Positions 12,574 through 24,764 are shown, counted from the first letter of the stretch. The stretch is 64,000 nt of DNA from Diadema setosum (GCF_964275005.1 NC_092701.1:8135955-8199954), one strand, 5' to 3'. Notes: generated by a model not told the origin, from the letters alone. Numbers and translations are program-made.

Positions 12574-14095
12574 ACGAACATCTCGCCCTTGCGACGCACT
12601 ACGACTGTCCGCGTGTATGACGAGGCTTTCATTTTTTTTTCAAGAACAAGCCACCAGTGTGGGGAAAACGTTCACAAGAAGTTCAAATGTTATGAAAATT
12701 ACCACCTGACTGACAAACGACACCCTCAAATAGTTGACGCTTGCGAACCCCCGCGCTGGTTTAGCGATCGTTTCGTAGAGTAAAACAATATACAAATGTT
12801 GGACTTATTGGCATTTTCGACATTGGCATCTTTCACAAACCGTTCGGTTGGGTGAAATCAGCCCTTCCGCAAGCATTAGCCCCAAAGTGAAATATCCCCC
12901 TGAAGGTTGTTGTTTTTGTTTTTTTTTTATGAAATTATAACATCGGGTCAACTGAATGTGAGGCTAGGGAATTCGATTATCCCTATTAAAGTCCACAAAG
13001 AAGGATTCAAATTCTACTTTCACTTACCAAGTGTTGCAGAAAATGTGACAGCAGGAATCATTTAAATTGACACCTCTGCGTTTTGCTGCAATATCTTATA
13101 TTGGGGATGATTAAATGGGATCGGTTGAATCCATGTATTCTGCACAAAGCAAAGAAAAATGCACGAAAAAAGGCCAATTTGAGATGAAATAGTGTCTATA
13201 ATCGTCTCAAATTTGTTTTATATTTCAAGAGTACTTTTTACTGTAACCATTAGGAGCTTTTAGAATGAATTTTGTAACCATTATGCTATCATTGAGACAA
13301 TAAAATAGTTCATCGAGAGTTTGGGGAAAAACAGATAATAGCATAACATTTTATAACCGAAATAGGGTTAAAACAAAAGAAAGGTTGATTTTTATTCTGC
13401 CTTGTTAAATAGGGCTACCAACATCGAATGAAGGAACTATAATAAAAAATAATACAGCACCAACTCCCAACTTCCATAGAAGTTCGAAGGTTACATGCTT
13501 TCGAATTTAAACTACGGGCAAGTGCCTGTATTAAATAGAAAAGTACCAAAGTTTTAAGCTTTAAAATTTAGGAACACTTCTCTCACAAGAGCTCATGGGA
13601 ATGCGTCTCTTACAAGTTAATAAGCAATAACTCGTAACAATAGCTGACTGGTTGATTAAAGATTTGATGCATAGCCTGAGTCATAGGCTGCTTCACGTTA
13701 CAAGGCAATCAGTGATGTTGATAGCAGCATAGTAACAAAATTATTTACTGCGTAAATAATACGTGGTTGTATGATAATGATTATACTCATCAGTAAGTAT
13801 CTGTTATTTAGCAATTCATGAATAAACTGGGCCTCGTATCCCAGAATTGTGTAATTTGTAGATGAGAGTTTTATGATCTATAGTATCGAAGGCTTGATTA
13901 AATCCAATGTCAAAGTAAGGTGCTCTTCTTGAGAGAGTTGTTTTAGGTTTATCTTTTGACTATACCATAGCAAAATCAATGGAGTATTTTTCAAACCAAA
14001 CTTCCTTATGCAGGAAAGAAATCGTCAGATGCTTTCTGTTGAATACTCATGCTTCCTGTTTTACTCAAGAACTGGATTAACTTCGTGTGGTTACC
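12574..14095. other. 5' flank of the broken SDR copy (segment A)
   Basis: There is no gene here. The stretch aligns by eye with 51330-51864 and then 55994-56804 in segment B, in the same order, for example near GTGAAATCAGCCCTT at 12855 and 51530, and near AACAATAGCTGACTGGTTGA at 13637 and 56391. The B copy differs by the LINE insertion at 51865. The common DNA probably held the ancestral SDR promoter. Confidence 0.55.
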
Positions 14096-14358
14096 AAGAC
14101 TCCTCAAGTAGTACTCTTGACTAGATGTTCGTCGGGTATCGGGCTCTCTACGGCTCGACGTCTCGCACAAGACCCCGATCAACGCTACCTTGTCATCGCT
14201 ACTGATTGTCATGGCAGAAAAGGCTGAGTTAGTTGCCGCCGTTGGGGATGCTATTGATAAGACAATTTTCATCAAGGAGATGGACGTCACTAAGGATGAA
14301 GACATCATACGAGTAGTTGATGACGTCATTAAAACACACGGACGCATCGATATTCTCG
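14096..14358 (+). pseudogene. SDR (RDH8/HSD17B1-like) broken copy, exon 1
   Basis: This matches exon 1 of the intact gene at 56805-57069 almost base for base, down to the phase-1 GTAAGT donor at 14359. The start codon position reads AAG instead of ATG, the first glycine of the TGxxxGxG cofactor motif is arginine, and a 2-base deletion near 14209 shifts the frame and brings a TGA soon after. A downstream ATG (14190) would give a short frame lacking the whole cofactor motif. It is a host pseudogene exon. Its first intron has grown to ~11.85 kb, against ~1.3 kb in the intact copy. Confidence 0.85.
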
Positions 14359-14709
14359 GTAAGTATACTTATAACGGCATGACCAGTTTACCCTCGAAAC
14401 GGTGTCCGCAATAGGTCTGTATTTGACAGGTTGAAATACTTCGCCATTCCGTTATTGCTATATTAGTGTCTCACGGGGTGCACGTCAAGAGACCGACACC
14501 CACGAGTCATACAGCTCACAAGTTACACAGCCCACACGTCGGCAGCCTACGAGTCACACAGCTCACAAGTCACACAGCCTACTAGTTATACAGCCCGTGA
14601 GTTCGACACTAAGTAAATAAAGCCCACGAGTTATACACCCCATGAGTTCGACAAAACGCACAAAAGGCTCACGAGACCGACACTACGCAAACAGAACTCA
14701 CGACCAACA

Positions 14710-14710
<1 letters not shown>

Positions 14711-14763
<53 letters not shown>

Positions 14764-14766
14764 CTA

Positions 14767-14852
<86 letters not shown>

Positions 14853-14894
14853 TATATATATATAGATATATATATATATTTATATATATATATA
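14711..14894. repeat. (AT)n microsatellite, ~185 bp
   Basis: Long alternating AT/TA tract with a few C and G interruptions (for example near 14763 and 14851). It is self-complementary and sits just inside the left terminal block of the large insertion. Confidence 0.95.
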
Positions 14895-15916
14895 ATTGTA
14901 TAGGGTACGTGTCCAGATGATGGCATGAGGAAGATACGATAGACGGAAAAGGAGAGTTGCTGGCGTGTTACCCCGTCATTGCCCTTCCTCACCTCCACGA
15001 AAGAATTTTGATTGTGTTTGCTTGTGTGAGTGTTTGTGAAAAAATAAATAAACAGAATTTAACAAAAATGAGCATCAGATCTTTGCACATTAGTTTAAAA
15101 AATACCAAAACACCCTTGTTTCCCTTTCCGCAAGAGACATACATTTAATTTAAAAAATGTGGACATTCAGATCAACCAACTAAAAAAAAAAAAAAAAATG
15201 CCTAGCAAAATGAAGCTTACAAGGAAATATTTCACACAAAAAAAAGGGTTAGTGTTGCAGTGCACACCTTACATGATTTGGAGGGGGCGTATAGTCATCT
15301 GCGAAGGTGTTGATTCAGTATAAATTCACAGAAAATAGCTAGTAGGTAGCAATAAGGATTCGGAAAGTGAAGATACATCCATGAAAACAGCTAAGCATTA
15401 TAGGAAAGGGGAAAATTGCATCTTGTCAATCTTCTAGCTAGAAATTGGGAAAGCCTTTTAAAAATAGCACGGCGGCATTATCAAAGATTTAAAATTAGAC
15501 CATACATCATTCTTGTCCTCTTTTTATTTATTCATTTTACAATCATTCAATATTATTAAAAAAAAAAAAAAAATCGGTAAAGATGTCACTCCCCGTCGCG
15601 ACAAGACTGCCCTCTAAAAGCCACACGTGTAGAAATACATACTTGGTGTCATTGATGTGTAGATGGTGCTGTTCATTTAGTTACAATCTGTCGCTCAATA
15701 GCGTGACGAAATTGCACCCGCCAGTACTAGTCCATGGGCCAGGCCAGATATTGGTACCACCTGAGGTGGCAAAACCTTTTTGGTGTCATTTTGTTTGTCG
15801 GGCATAGATATGCTTATCAAGCCATGATAGCATTTCCAAATGAGTAGCTTAGTCATAATAAATGCATTTTTAACCAATTTGGTCTCGTTGTTATATCCCT
15901 ATACTTCTGAATCGAG

Positions 15917-16370
15917 GGAATATCCAAAGGTTATGACGTCCACAGCGCATAGTCTTTATTCAAGACGGCGATGGGAATATCCAAAGCTTATGATACAGTG
16001 TATATCCCTTTATCTAAAAACAATAACAAAAAAGCAATTCCTCGTTAATTTTACCGTATTTTTCAATTATTTATCAGTTTCCGATGAAAACGCTACGGTG
16101 AAAACGCTAATACTACGCCAATGTCGCTTTATTTCCATCCAACAATGAAAGATAATGCAAAAACAATGTACCGGTACAATACGATACATTATGATAAATA
16201 ATATTGCAAATGAACAGAGTGATTTTTGTTTAAAATTGATGTATTTGTTGAGAGGGTAGCATAAAAACAGTATAGATAAAGGAACTTTAGATATGATAAC
16301 GGTACATTGTTCTATATAAAGACTAAGCGCACCGCGTGAAAGCTGTGGACATCATAACCCTTTGGATATT
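15917..16370. repeat. Inverted-repeat element, ~450 bp
   Basis: The left arm GGAATATCCAAAGGTTATGA...CCACAGC is mirrored by GCTGTGGACATCATAACCC...GGATATT on the right. Both arms continue into AGTCTTTAT-type sequence next to a GCGCACCGCG motif. Another inverted match of the left arm lies at 24686-24735, so it is partly shared with the large insertion's arms. Non-coding, probably a MITE-like unit. Confidence 0.55.
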
Positions 16371-16865
16371 TTATTGAAAGTTATATTGAAAGTTATAACG
16401 CCCATGCACTCTGTGTTTTACTATTCAAGTTCAGCCTTTTTAGGCCATGGGGTGAAGCTAAAAAAGAGGCTTAGAAAATGGGTTTCGTTCCAGCAACACT
16501 GGCACTACTTTCTGAATGCGGAAATGTGATTTTTGTACATCCTAAATATACTGTAAAAAGTTCTCCTCGAAATATCCTGCAGTTTTTGCGAAAATCCATA
16601 TTTTATAAACTGCGACCAGCAGCTCAATACACATATCGTAATGGGGCTGCGGATTGTAGCATTTAGGATCATGACAGGGTAGTATTGCGAACAAATGTCA
16701 ACCTGTAATCAAAAGAAAATTCTTCAATTTGAAGACTTACAAGTAAGGTTGAAGTATTGACAACAGGGTTCGTGCAAGGTTTGGTTCTACAAATAGTCAT
16801 TTTCTGTTCAAATTGATGACTTTTATATGACTAGGTCGAGAGGAATCTGGGAGAGCTACGCTAAA

Positions 16866-17812
16866 TTATTTGTTAGATCCATTATTTGTTAGATATAAGA
16901 TCTTAAAAATCAAAGATTTGTTTTTCTTTCAGCTGGGTCAGTTTATGTTTAATTATAACACAAATGCACTTCCCAGCATTTTTGATTCAATGTTTCCACG
17001 AAATCAATCTTTTCATAATTATCCCACCAGGCGATCAAATGAGTTTCATTTACCCCTTCTGAGAACGTTATCGGCTCAACATACATTTATATACACTGGC
17101 CCTAGATTTTGGAATTCTTTAAGTTGTGATATAAAAAATTCTTTATCTTTGAATTCGTTTAAGCGTAAGTTAAAATATTTTTTGTTGAACTCATATTAAT
17201 ATATATACGATTCATTACTTAGCTGGTCTTTACAGCCTAAGGGTTCATCGTCAACCATTGATTTCATCATTGTGTATTTTTTTACATTATCTTATTTGTA
17301 TAAACTTTGCTCGGCTGATTGAGCTGAAACACCTCAATTCCCTCTTACGATCCCGATGTTCAGCGTGTTGGCTTTTCCTTTCATTTTCTTTTTCTTTCTC
17401 TCATTCCTTTCCATAATTCTTTTGTGTTTTATTACTGTCATGGTATACCCTACCGTAAAGTCATGTAGTGTCGTTGTGTTTCTATTGTCTTGTTCTGTCC
17501 TGTCTTGTTCTCTCCTGTCTTTGTTAAAAACAAAAAAAAAAAGTTTAATGTATTCACAAGAATCCTTTGAGTGGTTCACAATTTACAAGCATGCTTTTCA
17601 GTGAACCTCTCAGTTCTTTCTTTTTTTTCCTCCATACATAACTTTGTATTCTGCAGGTATGCATGTGTAATTTCCTATTTGTTAACCATTATCTACCATG
17701 TAAAGTCGAATACATGCCTATGTTATATCTTCTGATTCATTTCGTGTTATGTTTGACGAAAAAGAAAGAAGGAATAAAAGAAATGAAATGAAATGAAATG
17801 AAATGAAATAAA
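16866..17812 (+). mobile_element. CR1/Jockey-type LINE 3' fragment
   Basis: The frame at 16870-17199 matches the C-terminal end of the reverse-transcriptase protein encoded at 52367-54190 (minus): shared positions include SFHNYPTRRSNEFHLP, TGPRFWNSL and FKRKLKYFLLNSY. It is followed by about 580 bases of 3' untranslated region and ends in four to five GAAAT units (17784-17808). The copy is heavily 5'-truncated, which is normal for LINE integration. Confidence 0.8.
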
Positions 17813-17910
17813 TTGACGGTCAGCGCAGGCGCACACATCACTACGCACAAATTTCGGACCCATTGACTGGACAAGATGGTCAGTGTGCGCATGCGCTGGC
17901 CGTCAATTCA
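17813..17910. repeat. Small palindromic MITE-like unit
   Basis: TTGACGGTCAGCGCAGGCGC at the left is mirrored by GCGCATGCGCTGGCCGTCAA at the right, around a ~50-base centre. It sits between the LINE tail and the right arm of the longer inverted repeat. Confidence 0.5.
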
Positions 17911-18852
17911 GTGTAGCTCTCCCAGTTTCCTCTCGACCGAGTCACATATAGTCATCAATTTTAACAGAAAGGAACTATTTGCAGAAGCAAACCTTGCACG
18001 AACTCTGTCATCAATACTTCAAATTTATTAATAAGTCTTCAAATTGAAGAATTTCTACCGATTTTAAGTTGATATTTGTCCGCGATATTACGTCGTCATG
18101 ATCCTGTATGCTACAGTTCACAGCCCCATGACGCTATGCGTATGGGGCTGCTGGCCGCAGTTATGCGTATGGGGCTGCTAGCCGCAGTTTAGTTCCCATA
18201 GTGTTTCTAAAAGCCCCCTCACACCTGAGCGAATTGCCTGAAATATGACTTGCGATGGCTGGCGGGCATTTTTGGAAAAATCGTTTTCAATGGTAATTGA
18301 TAGTAAGTCATATTTACCCTTCGTGTTTGGGTTCGTACACCTTCTGAACTAACAGTTGCGATTATTCAAATTCGCACGGGATTTTTGAACATGTTTAAAA
18401 TTTCCCGACGAATTGAAAAATCGTCTGTCATTTGCATCTCTTATTTAGTCTGCGGTAATCGTTCGTTTATCGTTCGTGTGCTATCGTCACGCATAGTCCC
18501 TCATCGCGCTTTTGCCAAGGTGGACCGATCTCGAAAGAACCCTAAACGAAGCAACACGATGACTAAATATGACTTACGCATAGAAACGAAGATACTATGA
18601 CAAACGTATTTTCGCTTGCCATCTTATATGCGAAGGGAAACTAAGACTGACTTTTACTAAATTTGAAAGGCGATGCATACACGAAGGCAAGTCTAAGAGA
18701 TACTATGACAAACTATGGATTGCGAAGTGATACGAATACGAGCGAATGACCTGACGAAAAAATTGGCGAATGCTGAGCTGCTCTCTGTGACCAGCCACTC
18801 GCCACGCTACTCTAAACATTCCACCTGAAAGTTTCAAAGTTTCTTCAGAAAA

Positions 18853-19592
18853 ATGGAAGATGCAGCCCGCCTCAGAGTCCAGTATTTACTAGCACTGGCT
18901 CAGAATGACATCAGCAGCTGAACCTACACCAGTTCATCAGAGGCCGATTCAGATGGAGACGAGGCTTCAGACGACGTCGTATCTGGAGAAGGACGTGGCT
19001 GAACCCTGCCAGAAGAAGGGCTTTCGGAATCTACGACCAGCTGTTGGTTGAGCTCCGAAGAGAAGACCCTTCGACTTTCAAGAAATTTCTCTGCATGCCC
19101 CTGAACTCTACGATGAAATCCTGGAGAGGGTCAGAGGAAGAATCAGGGGGAAGTACACCTGGTACAGGGAGCCGCTGGAAGAAGGTCTCAAGTTGGCAGC
19201 TACTCTCTGTCATCTTGTGTCTGGCACCAAGTACTCCGACATGCAGTATGGGTGGACGGTGCCTGAAAACACCCTATCTGTAGTGGCCAGGGAAGTGTGT
19301 CAGGCCATATGTGACGAGTATGCAGATGAAGTCATGACGGCCCCTTCAACCTCTGATGGATGGAAACAACTTGCTGGTGGATTCTACAAGCGGTGGAATT
19401 TTCCCCACTGTGTGGCAGCTATTGATGGCATGCATGTGGTCATCAGAAAGCCTCCTCTGTCCGGCTCGCTATGCTGCAACTACAAGGGCTTTTTTTAGTA
19501 TAATCCTGTTGGCTATCATAGTGGACAGTGACTACAAATTTATCTGGTGCGATGTTGGTGGTAGGTACGATACAATAGGGGAAAGGGGGTAG
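18853..19592 (+). pseudogene. Harbinger transposase (DDE_4-type nuclease), broken and truncated
   Basis: Recognisable blocks in order, in more than one frame: an N-terminal MEDAARLRVQYLLALAQ start at 18853, a YDQLLVELRREDPSTF block near 19037-19082, a GLKLAATLCHLVSGTKYSDM block near 19185, VPENTLSVVAREVCQAICDE, then the catalytic core WNFPHCVAAIDGMHV and GSLCCNYKGFF, followed by DYKFIWCDVGG. In the family GAIDGKH carries the first catalytic aspartate; here it is AAIDGMH with the D kept. The frame is lost at several points (for example a stop soon after 18853 and a shift near 19490), and the C-terminal half is missing where a LINE fragment lies. It is not functional. The second Harbinger protein (Myb-like) was not seen. 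Confidence 0.8.
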
Positions 19593-19699
19593 GTCGAGTC
19601 AATTTAGGGGTACGTCAAATTTGTTATCATCTCACCTCCATTGTTACTGTTTCAATATTTATTAATTTTTTTTTTTTTTGCTAAAATGATGGCAATTGG

Positions 19700-20090
19700 G
19701 GCAATTCATCTCAGTTTTTGCTTGATACCCTTTTTCTTCTTCAAAAACGTGCTTTAAGAATAATTAATAATATTGGATATTTATTTCACACAAATGATCT
19801 TTTGTGTAGAAGCAAAAATCTGAAATTGATTGATTTGTTTCATTATAATGTTGGTATTTTTATGTATAAATTTTCAATTGATGAGCTTCCTGACATTTTT
19901 GCACATGTTCATAAGAAATAACTCTCTTCATATCTACCCAACTCGTCATCGTGATGACTATCACCTTCCACGTACTCGCACAATTTTTGCGAAAAAAAAC
20001 ATTAATGTTTACAGTGCCAAAAATACTGGAATCTTCCGGCTGATTTAACTGTTTATCTTTGTCGTCCTTTAAATGTAAATATTGCGTGGA
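19700..20090 (+). mobile_element. LINE reverse-transcriptase C-terminal fragment inside Harbinger
   Basis: The frame from 19718 reads LLQKRALRIINN, then NLKLIDLFHYNVGIFMYKF and LPDIFAHVHKK, and continues in another frame with HIYPTRHRDDYHLPRTRTIF. These match the C-terminal part of the LINE protein at 52367-54190. One frameshift lies near 19917. A poly(T) run at 19667-19679 precedes it. The insertion separates the transposase core from the right terminal repeat. Confidence 0.75.
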
Positions 20091-20472
20091 TGATTTCTCT
20101 GGCCGCACTGAAATCTCGACGGATCTGGTACACACACGTACGAGAACGCCTGATCTATTCTTTCGTCTTCGTTTCCAATCGCACGCCATATCAAACCATT
20201 GCTCATTGTTCGTTCGTCTTATCGGGTCATATCAACCCTTCGCTCGCCTTCGGCCGCAATTTACTCAAAGAAGTGAACCGAAAACTCGTTATCCTTCGCA
20301 TGTCATATTTATCCTTCGCTTACCGTTCGTTGATCATATTTGACTTTAGTTTATAATCGGATGATTTGAAGGCAACTTTATTTGAAATCGTTGAATTCGC
20401 GCGCATTTCGTACGTTTTTCTCATTCGCCCCCCTTCGTCCCCCTACATTCGCTCAGGTGTGAGGGGGCTTTT

Positions 20473-21205
20473 AGCTGAAATACATATACACATTTGGAAA
20501 GCACTGCTTTTAGCCATATGCCTAGAAAAAAGTGTGAAGTTTTGGTTCAATAGTTGCATTACATCTCATGTTTCAGCTTTTCCTGATGCTGCCTATGCAA
20601 AGGAGGACAAGAGCAAAGTGGTTCGAGACCATGAGAGATAGCACTGACTGACCGTCAGAGGTCAAGGCAAATGCCTTATATTCTGTTCAAAGACATGTTA
20701 TTAATCAAATGACTAATCATTCAAGGCAAAAAAAGAAAAAAAATCAGTGGGTTTGTTTGTGTGAGTGTCCGCGTGCATGTGGGAGAATCTTATTGTACAC
20801 ACACACACACACACGCACGCACACACACGTACACACCCTCACATACACACACACATACGCACACACATAGTTATGAAGATTCAATATACCCAAGTGTATT
20901 AAAATATTATTCTACATGCCTTGGCCATTTATCACATCAGCATCATAAAAAAAGATTATCATAAACATGAACACACACAATGATATAATAAGTGTATTGA
21001 TCAGTGCATTACACATACACAGGTGCATAAAAACACTGACATGTTTGTATTATATACACTCACACGCACACATAAAAACTCATTTACACACATCAGACAT
21101 TACTATCAAACAGATCATATTGTTTATAAGTAAACATGTTTTTCTATTCTTCTTCTTCTTCTTAAGAAGCTTTAATATATTTAGATCACATAGCAATCAT
21201 GTTGT
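20473..21205. other. Non-coding DNA with CA-rich tracts
   Basis: Flank of the Harbinger element. (CA)n-type runs lie at 20798-20866 and looser ones near 21050-21090. A short frame near 20575-20640 follows a TTTCAG acceptor-like site but is not recognised. Confidence 0.4.
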
Positions 21206-21510
21206 TCATGAAATATTATACAGTACTTTAGAAAATTTAATCTTCATAGAATTTCCTGAAGTTTTCATTGCTATCATTAGGTTAAAACATGGTGGGACAC
21301 TACCTCCTTTCATGTAAGATAGCTCAAAATGATAATCAGTCAAATTTTCTAGTTTTAATAAATTTCCCGGAACATTCCATGGTCCAAATATCCTTGAAAG
21401 TGTGTAAAAGTTTTGAAAAATGCCAATATATAACATAAAGGCAAAATCATAGTTTACCCATTCATGAGTGAAAACTGTTGGATTCTGTATTGGAGGCAAT
21501 GTGTACCTGA
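21206..21510 (-). CDS. Unrecognised exon-like ORF (minus strand)
   Basis: An open frame of about 100 codons that is not low-complexity, with segments THEWVNYDFAFMLYIGIF and YHFELSYMKGGSVPPCFNLM. On the minus strand it is preceded by a pyrimidine-rich stretch ending TTTTCAG. I do not recognise the family. It lies downstream (minus direction) of two other exon-like frames at 22206-22424 and 23355-23483, so it could be the last exon of one gene carried in the large intron insertion. It could equally be a chance frame. Confidence 0.22.
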
Positions 21511-22205
21511 AAATCTTGGAGAGAATAAAACAGGTTTGGCATTAAAAATTATGATAACATTGCAATTAACTTCCAATATCAGAGGATCTGTGCAAACCTG
21601 ACTCAACTTATGCACAATTTTCATTTGGCTAGTATTAGTTTTAGCAAACTGATTTTGTACTCACACCTACATTGTACTGACCTTTCTACATGAACATTCT
21701 GTTTCAGTATTAATAATAGTTACATTTTTTTCCCAGAGTGGGAGAAACAAATTTTAATTGTAGTCATTCAGTTTTATGAAAAAAAACACACACACACACT
21801 TAGGAAAACATCTTTGTTCTTCGAATAATTAAACCCTAATCAAATCATAATAGTGGGCAGAAAGGTTTGCTACAGGGCGAACAATCACATACTGAGGCAA
21901 GGAGTCAAAACATGTTGCATAAACATTGGCATTCAAAATACAGGAAACAATCTGTATTACAAAGACATTTTATCATGCACAACTTTGGTAAGATGTCAAC
22001 TCTTGAATATTTATCACATTGACCAAAATATTGACCAAAACATTGGTGCATATACAGTACATTCTGTTGTTTCTGAACTTTGCACTGAAGTTCTTTGTGT
22101 ATGTGTGTGAATGTTTCAGTGGTGTATATATATTGCTCCATGTTATCATGGACAACTTAAAGTAACATGACAATGTTTTCATGCTTCAATATTAATCATA
22201 TTGAC

Positions 22206-22424
22206 CTATTTCCCTTGGCAAGTAATGAGCAGGTTGACTCTGTTGCAAATGATGCATTTTACAGGCAACACAGCAGAACCTGAAAAGCTTCCAGAAAAAA
22301 ATCTTGATCTTGATGAGAGCGTCTTAGGGGAGGAAACAGATGCTCCTGCTGACGGACCAGGCTCCTCCTTCAGCTTTCGTTTCCTAGCGAGATTCAGGCG
22401 TTTGCTATCTATCTCTTGTAGCAC
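22206..22424 (-). CDS. Unrecognised exon-like ORF with a CxxC pair
   Basis: The minus-strand frame has a basic start (KRLNLARKRKLKEE), a serine/proline-rich middle and a C-terminal LPVKCIICNR, a CxxC that could be half of a zinc site. The opposite strand of the same DNA is also open and acidic, so the coding strand is uncertain. It is a possible internal exon of the same minus-strand gene as the neighbouring frames. Confidence 0.22.
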   Translation of the reverse strand: MLQEIDSKRLNLARKRKLKEEPGPSAGASVSSPKTLSSRSRFFSGSFSGSAVLPVKCIICNRVNLLITCQGK

Positions 22425-23354
22425 GTTTCATGGAATCCTATTTAATACAATGGAGAAATGAATAGCAATGATTAGCCGTTGGATTTTGTTAGGGGGAAAA
22501 AAGGCTAAACGCGAGGGGAAGGGGTTGAACATTACACTCAATAAATGTACGGTAGACTATTGACTGCCAATATTTGAATCTTGTAAATACCATAGGCCCT
22601 AGTACTATGCCAGGTATCAGATTAACCATAGCAAATTAATCATTAACAACTCATGATCATTGTCATCATCAACTACTTCAACTTGTAGTTGCAGTGCAAT
22701 TACTGATTTTAAATTACATCTTCAGCTTTCAGCACCTGATCACAATATCAATTATCATAATTATGAATACAACTGCCTTATCATCATTAATACTAGTAAT
22801 CCTTGGCCTTTCACTATCACCACCACCCACTGCTTTATAATTTGGCACAACATAATGGTACCGGGTAATCATATGTTCTAGGGAGTTTGATTGTTGAAAT
22901 TATGTTATTGTCATTGTTGGTTTTTTTTTAGACCTATTTATATCAAATATTAATAAGTTAATTTAATGAGATGCTAAATGTGTGTTTTGAGGGGGGATTC
23001 GCCAATTTCGGGGTGAGAGAGACAAGATGGATTTTTAACATTTATACTCCATGGCCATGATTATGAAAATATAAATTTACATGCAGTTTAGACCTTTTTC
23101 AATCCAGTCCTCACGGGCTGTGTGTCAAGATTTTTACAAAACAATATCACTGATAGCTACATCAACCTAACCTGGGCTGTACATAGAACAACATGTAAAA
23201 TTACATCTAGGCTACATTATAACGGCGCTATGCCATGTCAAGCTGAAATTCAAGATACAAATTGTATCTAAGACATCATGGTAATTAACATTATGCATAT
23301 GAGAGAGACTGCACTGCAGTGTCGACTGCTACGACTGTACGCACGTAAACTAAC

Positions 23355-23483
23355 CTGTAAATCATCCTATGTAGGTTGCAGTCAGTCCCCCTGAGCAGCT
23401 GAATCACTTCGTTCTGGTCTGCGATTTCACGGTCTCCTCCACTCAATTTGATCCACTCTTTGGCACACAAAATAGGTTTCGTC
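23355..23483 (-). CDS. Unrecognised exon-like ORF ending at a consensus donor
   Basis: The minus-strand frame reads KPILCAKEWIKLSGGDREIA, then DQNEVIQLLRGTDCNLHRMIYR split here for length, and is followed exactly by CAG|GTTAGT, a good splice donor. The composition is protein-like (charged and hydrophobic residues mixed, no repeats). A short frame that starts at an ATG in a CpG-rich patch near 23545-23625 (MAAPCEPVDASTSS) could be its first exon, but I could not find an in-frame splice joining the two. Confidence 0.35.
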
Positions 23484-23544
23484 TATCTTAGGTTGGTCAT
23501 AGCCGTAAAATTTTCAAACTTCATCGATGTTACATGCATTCAAC

Positions 23545-23625
23545 GCATCTTAAAAGTTTCGGCAGAGCAGACGACGTAGACGCGTCGACAGGCTCACAGG
23601 GGGCGGCCATTTTGACTCGGAAACA
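23545..23625 (-). CDS. Possible first exon, unrecognised (minus strand)
   Basis: A short frame begins at an ATG in good context (AAAATGGCC) within a CpG-rich patch and reads MAAPCEPVDASTSSALPKLL, then RCVECM before a stop. A GTAACA that could serve as donor overlaps the end. It has the look of a first exon of a minus-strand gene, with the CpG-rich patch as promoter, but splicing to the next frame was not resolved. Confidence 0.2.
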
Positions 23626-24549
23626 ATAATTCTCGATTCGGATTGGATAACATACATCACATGATCGTTCGCGAATGAATATCGCACACGGCAAAGTGTA
23701 CATATTCAGCTCCTCAGTGATAAAAAAGTTCACTGTTTCCCCCTAAATTACCAAAATACTGCAGGAAGGTTTGTGTCGAACTTTTTCCTGTAGCCTCTTT
23801 GGTTATTTGTTTACACGTAGCTGTGGAGAAATTTTAGTGCCGCAGTTGTCGGAACGAAACAAGCGAAAAAACCGGCTCACCCCATGGCCTATTTGCAGGC
23901 ACGCCGAAATTTTCTCTCTTTGATAGAACACTCAACTTTGTTAAAAACCGCATGTTAAAGTGATGTTTTTTTTCTCTCTTTGTAATGATGTGTTTGAATA
24001 TGGGTCCTTCATTCATTCATTTACTTCTGAGTTTATCTCAATTTCTTCTCATTTGGCAGAATTGTTTAGTCTTAAGCAGACTTTTAGATCAGTTTAATTA
24101 CCATATTATTTTTCTGTGTTCTGTGTTATGTGAAATATGAAATTTGGTAGTTTGAATAATTTTATTGATACGAAACTAGTGTTTGGTATAATACATTGCA
24201 ATAGTATATTTTTATGAATGTATATTGATTGATATTTTGTGATAGAGAGTAAATGGTATTTTAATTGTTATGATGGAAAATAATAATGTGTGATTATAAT
24301 AAGGATAATTTCAGGGAATAAGAAGAGGTTGAAGGAGGGAAAGTGATGATAAGTATGGTAAAGTTTATAAGGAGGGGAAAAGAGAAGATGGAGGAAAAGA
24401 AGATGAGTAGATGAAAAAAAAAAGTTGATTTTTTTAGTAAGGTTATTTATTAGACAAAAGAGATTATTTATGGAAAGAAGAACAGAGATGTGAATAGTTG
24501 TAATTGTGTTTGTTTTTTTTTTTTGTTTTTTTTTAATGATAAAGGTTAA

Positions 24550-24692
24550 TTTTATTGTGCAATAGTTAATATTTCTAATGTATGTTTGTATATTTGAATG
24601 TATTCATGATGATCCTTGTAAAATGTCCGCAATCCAGCCTCCTGGCTGCAAGAGATGTTATTTAATAAATACCTTTCAATTCAAATTCAAAT
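24550..24692 (+). mobile_element. LINE 3' end remnant
   Basis: A segment with TTATTTAATAAATACC ends in a short (TTCAAA)-type repeat, the form seen at other LINE 3' ends in this window. It carries no coding sequence. It directly abuts the inverted arm of the large insertion. Confidence 0.35.
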
Positions 24693-24764
24693 ATTCCCTT
24701 CGCTGCCTTGAATAAAGACTAAGCGCACCGCGTTTACAACAGAACCAAAGATAGTAGATATTAG

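Larger units (their letters stand above)
16609..18192. repeat. Long inverted repeat split by a LINE fragment
   Basis: The arm at about 16609-16865 is the inverse of about 17910-18192 at roughly 80% identity. Shared landmarks are ATTCTTCAATTTGAAGA, GGTTCGTGCAAGGTTTG-like sequence and GGGAGAGCTAC. The right arm ends in a 28-bp tandem duplication around ATGGGGCTGCT. A LINE 3' fragment (16866-17812) and a small palindrome (17813-17910) occupy the centre, so the element was probably a simple palindrome before the LINE landed. Confidence 0.65.
18209..20472 (+). mobile_element. PIF/Harbinger DNA transposon, decayed
   Basis: Perfect 26-bp terminal inverted repeats occur at 18209-18234 and 20447-20472 (AAAAGCCCCCTCACACCTGA at the left tip). 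The interior holds a broken DDE transposase (18853-19592) and a secondary LINE insertion (about 19700-20090). Subterminal regions carry repeated CGAATG/TATTT motifs in both orientations. The 3-bp target is ambiguous (TAA left, TTA right), which is compatible with the TWA preference of the family. It inserted at the end of the right arm of an older inverted repeat. Confidence 0.85.

Noticed and set aside
14642-14998. ORFs over the (AT)n tract
   Set aside because: Pure IYIYIY-type low-complexity translations of a microsatellite.
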